DNA of 33,267 nt from Bacteroidales bacterium. Lineage in GTDB: Bacteria; Bacteroidota; Bacteroidia; Bacteroidales; GWF2-38-335. The notes beneath the pieces are model-generated. The model ran no database searches and was not told the origin of the DNA. It saw only the letters and a list, made by a program, of their open reading frames with translations. Position 1 is the first letter of the stretch. Each line of letters begins with the position of its first letter. A program made the position numbers and the translations under genes. Location: positions 1-33,267 of the forward strand of contig JAFGXD010000097.1 in NCBI GenBank assembly GCA_016936815.1, in the 5' to 3' direction. This document shows, piece by piece, positions 31,946-33,267 of the stretch.

Positions 31946-32788
31946 CTATAGATATCCATATTTTCTCATCACTTTTTCTTGATTTTGTTGCAATTCCATA
32001 GCTAAATCAGCACTTAGTTCTAATTTCCAGCTACCTTCTTTACCTTTTCTGAAAAAACTTTCTGAATCGGGTGCCTTTTCTTTAAAACCCTCTTTCTGCT
32101 CCATAGCTTTTAATACATCGAAACTGCTAAATTCAATTGCCTTTTTTATTTGTTCTTTAGATTTTTCTAGACCAATAAACTTAACAGCCTTTTCGAATGT
32201 TTCATAAGTATTATTTAGCATTTCTTCATATTTTAAAACCAATATAGGAAAAGGCAATTTGCAAGTCCAACTTTCTACATGTTCCGACCATGTAAGTAGT
32301 TTTTGTCTGAGTTGATTATGAATTCTGTCGGTTTTTGAACAAAAGGCATAGTTAGTATTATTCATAGCCTTTACCATATTTACGGTTGTTGTATTAGAAT
32401 GATGAGCAAAAGACACGGCAACATCAAGAGGATTTCTAATGAAATATATGGCCGATTTTGTAACCGATTCCGGAATCATTGGTTTCCCGTTGGTCAAAAA
32501 TGTGTATGCATCGTGAATTTTAAGAAATCGTAAACCATCTTCCGAATTGGCGTATTCTCTGTAAACATCGGGACGAAGAAGATCTGTTTCGTCGAAATTA
32601 AGCTCTCCTGAAGATAGACCTGTTATTTCGTCGAAAATATTTCTAGCACTTGCAATGGGAGTTTTTTCTAACTGATTAATGGAGACCGGTTCTTTAGAAT
32701 CTAAAAGTAAATTAGACAGAAACACCCTAAACCAAGTGTTTCCCGATTTTGGGTATGAGGCAAGCCATATAATATTTTTTTTATCCAT
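31946..32788 (-). CDS. PAPS-dependent sulfotransferase
   Basis: Seen: 280 residues. The 5'-phosphosulfate loop is WLASYPKSGNTWFR (residues 8-21; K14, S15, G16, T18). The 3'-phosphate motif is AIYFIRNPLDVAVSFAHH (about 130-148). The C-terminal R-K-G-x-x-G-x-W motif appears as FRKGKEGSWK (about 253-262). Known: this is the sulfotransferase-1 fold, moving sulfate from PAPS to a hydroxyl or amine. Substrate unknown. It starts six bases after the PqqD-like gene stop, so the pair is an operon. Inference: it may sulfate a peptide held by the PqqD-like protein, or both may be parts of a larger biosynthetic operon. Cytoplasmic: no signal peptide or membrane helix. Confidence 0.88.
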   Translation of the reverse strand: MDKKNIIWLASYPKSGNTWFRVFLSNLLLDSKEPVSINQLEKTPIASARNIFDEITGLSSGELNFDETDLLRPDVYREYANSEDGLRFLKIHDAYTFLTNGKPMIPESVTKSAIYFIRNPLDVAVSFAHHSNTTTVNMVKAMNNTNYAFCSKTDRIHNQLRQKLLTWSEHVESWTCKLPFPILVLKYEEMLNNTYETFEKAVKFIGLEKSKEQIKKAIEFSSFDVLKAMEQKEGFKEKAPDSESFFRKGKEGSWKLELSADLAMELQQNQEKVMRKYGYL

Positions 32789-32794
32789 ATTTTT

Positions 32795-33073
32795 TTAGAA
32801 AACTACAACAAGTTTCTTTTCTACCATTTCCTCGAGAAAATCGAGTGTGTCGGTTTCACATTCATCTCTTTCAACATCGTATTCTTCCATTAATTGAATA
32901 ATTAAATCATCAACTTTAATTTCTTCAGAAATTCTTTCCCAAATGGCAGAAGCTATCTCATTAAGTCCGTAATATTCTCCATTTTCTACCGACATCATAA
33001 CAACTTCACCATCTAATTTGCTGTAAACCATCTCAGGAGTTCGTTTTACCAAATTGTTTAATCCTATTTTCAT
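32795..33073 (-). CDS. PqqD-family peptide-binding protein
   Basis: Seen: 92 residues. The sequence VYSKLDGEVVMMSVENGEYY, then GLNEIASAIWERIS, then VDDLIIQLMEEYDVERDECE and a C-terminal LDFLEEMVEKKLVVV is a full PqqD domain (winged-helix-like fold). Known: PqqD and its relatives (RiPP recognition elements) bind precursor leader peptides for maturases, and also occur beside sulfotransferases and kinases in clusters that are not fully understood. It is the first gene of the visible operon. The rest of any cluster would lie right of the window, and no leader peptide is visible here. Promoter at 33098-33128. Confidence 0.85.
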   Translation of the reverse strand: MKIGLNNLVKRTPEMVYSKLDGEVVMMSVENGEYYGLNEIASAIWERISEEIKVDDLIIQLMEEYDVERDECETDTLDFLEEMVEKKLVVVF

Positions 33074-33097
33074 AAAACTTGTGTTTAATTCTTTTTA

Positions 33098-33128
33098 CAA
33101 ACCTACATGAAATTTAAATAAGACACAA
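33098..33128 (-). promoter_or_regulatory. Promoter of the PqqD-sulfotransferase operon
   Basis: Minus strand TTG (33128-33126), 20 bases, TAGGTTTG (33105-33098), leaving a leader of about 20 bases. It suggests the PqqD-like gene is the first of its operon. Confidence 0.55.
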
Positions 33129-33267
33129 GTAATCGATGCTTGATGTTGAGTTGCAATGACAAGGTTAATACTTAAAAGGTTAGTCCTTACAAATACATAT
33201 AAGGCTTTATTTATTGATTTTTTTTAATATATGGCGAATTGTGCAATACAATAAATGATAGTAGAAT

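Noticed and set aside
33170-33230. Weak hairpin CCTTA / TAAGG followed by a T-run near the right edge
   Set aside because: The stem is only five base pairs and no gene ends there within the window.
1-33267. tRNA, rRNA or insertion-sequence transposase genes
   Set aside because: No recognisable tRNA-like arm pattern, rRNA-like conserved stretch or transposase motif was seen in the gaps or genes.

Overview
The window looks like chromosomal DNA of an anaerobic or facultatively anaerobic member of the Bacteroidota. The DNA is AT-rich. Several genes are preceded by the Bacteroidota promoter pattern TTTG - about 20 bases - TAnnTTTG and few show a clear Shine-Dalgarno sequence. The protein set is typical of the phylum: an HU/SPOR fusion, a TPR histidine kinase, LytTR regulators, Gly-Gly leader peptides, and menaquinone made by the futalosine route. 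I see no rRNA, tRNA, CRISPR array or intact insertion sequence.

Layout. (1) 56-3560, plus strand: two overlapping genes for metal-dependent TIM-barrel hydrolases. The first has four membrane helices inserted inside the barrel; the second resembles peptidase M19. (2) 3564-8565, minus strand: a TPR sensor histidine kinase with a beta-helix lipoprotein just upstream, then a DNA-binding/SPOR membrane protein. (3) 8566-16284, minus strand: an accessory region with wide, repeat-filled gaps. It holds a small exported protein, a distant M1-like metalloprotease, a RiPP-type locus (truncated radical SAM enzyme, six-cysteine Gly-Gly peptide, LytTR regulator, S41 protease, small helix-turn-helix protein) and a ParDE toxin-antitoxin pair. 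Four copies of a palindrome-bearing repeat, a duplicated 122-bp block and 9-bp tandem repeats lie between these genes. (4) 16493-22775: housekeeping genes lspA, a SpoIIE phosphatase, a saccharopine-dehydrogenase-like gene and dxs. (5) 22924-26958: two small unknown genes, a TMTC-like membrane TPR protein and an AlbA-domain protein. (6) 27018-30348: a redox cluster of NifX-like protein, methyltransferase, atypical thioredoxin and atypical thioredoxin reductase, divergent from a Crp/Fnr regulator with a cysteine-rich N-terminus. (7) 30381-33073, minus strand: mqnD and mqnB, then a sulfotransferase preceded by a PqqD-like gene.

How the genes may work together. The best candidates for a little-described system are three. 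First, the RiPP locus at 11.5-15.4 kb, where a hairpin separates precursor from maturase, two regulator genes share a duplicated upstream block, and the maturase ends before its SPASM part. Second, the redox cluster, in which both the thioredoxin active site and the reductase NADPH motif depart from the norm and the neighbouring regulator could carry a metal centre. Third, the PqqD-sulfotransferase pair at the right edge, whose substrate would lie outside the window. All function calls come from reading motifs by eye; no database search was run.
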